NCBI GenBank assembly: GCA_023430425.1
Contig: JAEZAR010000233.1
Span: forward strand, 1 to 6,978
DNA from: Actinomycetes bacterium
GTDB lineage: Bacteria; Actinomycetota; Actinomycetes; Actinomycetales; Cellulomonadaceae
Length of the DNA stretch: 6,978 nt
Direction of reading: 5' to 3'
In this document: one piece after another, positions 6,742 through 6,978 of the stretch
How positions within the stretch are numbered: the stretch's first letter is position 1
Layout of the letters: each line of letters begins with the position of its first letter
The notes under the pieces: model-generated
Told to the model about the DNA's origin: nothing
The model's database searches: none
What the model saw: only the letters and a program-made list of their open reading frames with translations
Made by a program: the position numbers and the translations under genes

Positions 6742-6779
6742 GGTCCGTGGGGCGGCCTCACCCGAGGCCGCCGGGGACC
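6742..6779 (+). other. Second hairpin in the intergenic region before the last gene
   Basis: GGCGGCCTC (6751-6759) pairs with GAGGCCGCC (6764-6772) over an ACCC loop. GGTCC (6742-6746) and GGACC (6775-6779) can close an outer stem. The same GGTCCG (6742-6747) can instead pair with CGGACC (6724-6729). It could be a second terminator or a leader structure for the downstream gene. Confidence 0.5.
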
Positions 6780-6785
6780 CACAGG

Positions 6786-6817
6786 CTCGACAAGAGATGG
6801 ACTCGACAGGAGATGGA
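6786..6817 (+). repeat. 16-bp tandem duplication carrying the ribosome-binding site
   Basis: CTCGACAAGAGATGGA (6786-6801) is followed immediately by CTCGACAGGAGATGGA (6802-6817); the two copies differ at one base. The single A-to-G difference turns AAGAGA into the better Shine-Dalgarno AGGAGA in the start-proximal copy. Confidence 0.85.
6808..6813 (+). promoter_or_regulatory. Ribosome-binding site of the last gene
   Basis: AGGAGA lies five bases before ATG 6819. It is within the second copy of the 16-bp tandem repeat. Confidence 0.75.
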
Positions 6818-6818
6818 C

Positions 6819-6978
6819 ATGAACCGTCGTTCCCTCCGGACGGTGCTGTCGACCGTCGGAGCGCTCGCGCTGGTGGCTCTTCCGTCCGTGGCCATGGCCT
6901 ACGACGCGCCCGGCTACACGACCACCGTCTCCGACCCGACCCCCGCGATCGGTCAGGCGATCACCGTCACCACCGACG
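6819..6978 (+). CDS. N-terminal part of an exported protein (3' truncated by the window)
   Basis: Fifty-three codons are visible. The start is ATG 6819, with AGGAGA five bases upstream. The first 27 residues form a clear Sec signal peptide: MNRRSLR n-region, hydrophobic TVLSTVGALALVALPSV core, and AMA cleavage site before YDAPGY. The first mature residues (TTTVSDPTPAIGQAITVTT) look like the opening strands of an Ig-like domain. This is the kind of domain whose last strands are seen in the truncated surface protein at the left edge, so the two may be paralogues with a shared design of signal peptide, Ig-like domain and sorting signal. That link is inference, because no overlapping part of the two proteins is visible. 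The product should be secreted or wall-attached; its function is unknown. Confidence 0.82.
   Translation, partial: MNRRSLRTVLSTVGALALVALPSVAMAYDAPGYTTTVSDPTPAIGQAITVTTD

Noticed and set aside
1080..6782. Open frame of about 1900 codons on the minus strand opposite the peroxidase
   Set aside because: It is an antisense shadow caused by high GC at third codon positions. Its translation is Arg/Val/Asp-rich low complexity with no domain, and the plus strand has clear protein motifs throughout.

Overview
The window is a high-GC stretch from what looks like a Gram-positive actinobacterium. I infer Actinomycetota, perhaps Micrococcales/Cellulomonadaceae-like, from strong G/C at third codon positions, a sortase-type tail, a lipobox lipoprotein, CWB2 cell-wall-binding repeats and U-tract-free hairpin terminators. 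No gene could be matched to a named species, and no gene symbol is assigned.

Layout: (1) 1-245 (+) is the 3' end of a surface-protein gene: Ig-like beta strands, an LPXTG-like LSDTG motif, a membrane helix and an Arg-rich tail. (2) 268-297 is a strong hairpin between two convergent genes, probably a bidirectional terminator. (3) 349-882 (-) encodes a 177-aa lipoprotein of unknown function, possibly translated from a leaderless mRNA. (4) 883-1040 is a divergent intergenic region with an imperfect dyad and a good Shine-Dalgarno sequence for the next gene. (5) 1041-6617 (+) is one very large gene (1858 aa) for a secreted animal-type (myeloperoxidase-like, peroxicin-type) haem peroxidase with RTX calcium-binding repeats and two C-terminal Ig-like domains. 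(6) 6618-6818 is an intergenic region with two strong hairpins and a 16-bp tandem duplication carrying the next gene's ribosome-binding site. (7) 6819 to the window end (+) is the 5' end of another exported protein, possibly related to the truncated gene at 1-245.

The most interesting observation is the architecture of the peroxidase. Three tandem CWB2 cell-wall-binding repeats (about 300 residues) sit inside the peroxidase domain, not beside it. They separate the part with the distal His, the catalytic Arg/Glu, the proximal His and its Asn partner from the C-terminal helical part (the DFWVGG and GDRFYY motifs). All haem-pocket residues are kept, so the nested protein should still bind and use haem. 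Together the modules suggest a calcium-stabilised oxidant-generating enzyme held non-covalently on the cell wall. The neighbours (one lipoprotein and two exported or wall-anchored proteins) also act at the cell surface, but nothing in the sequence proves they share a pathway with the peroxidase.
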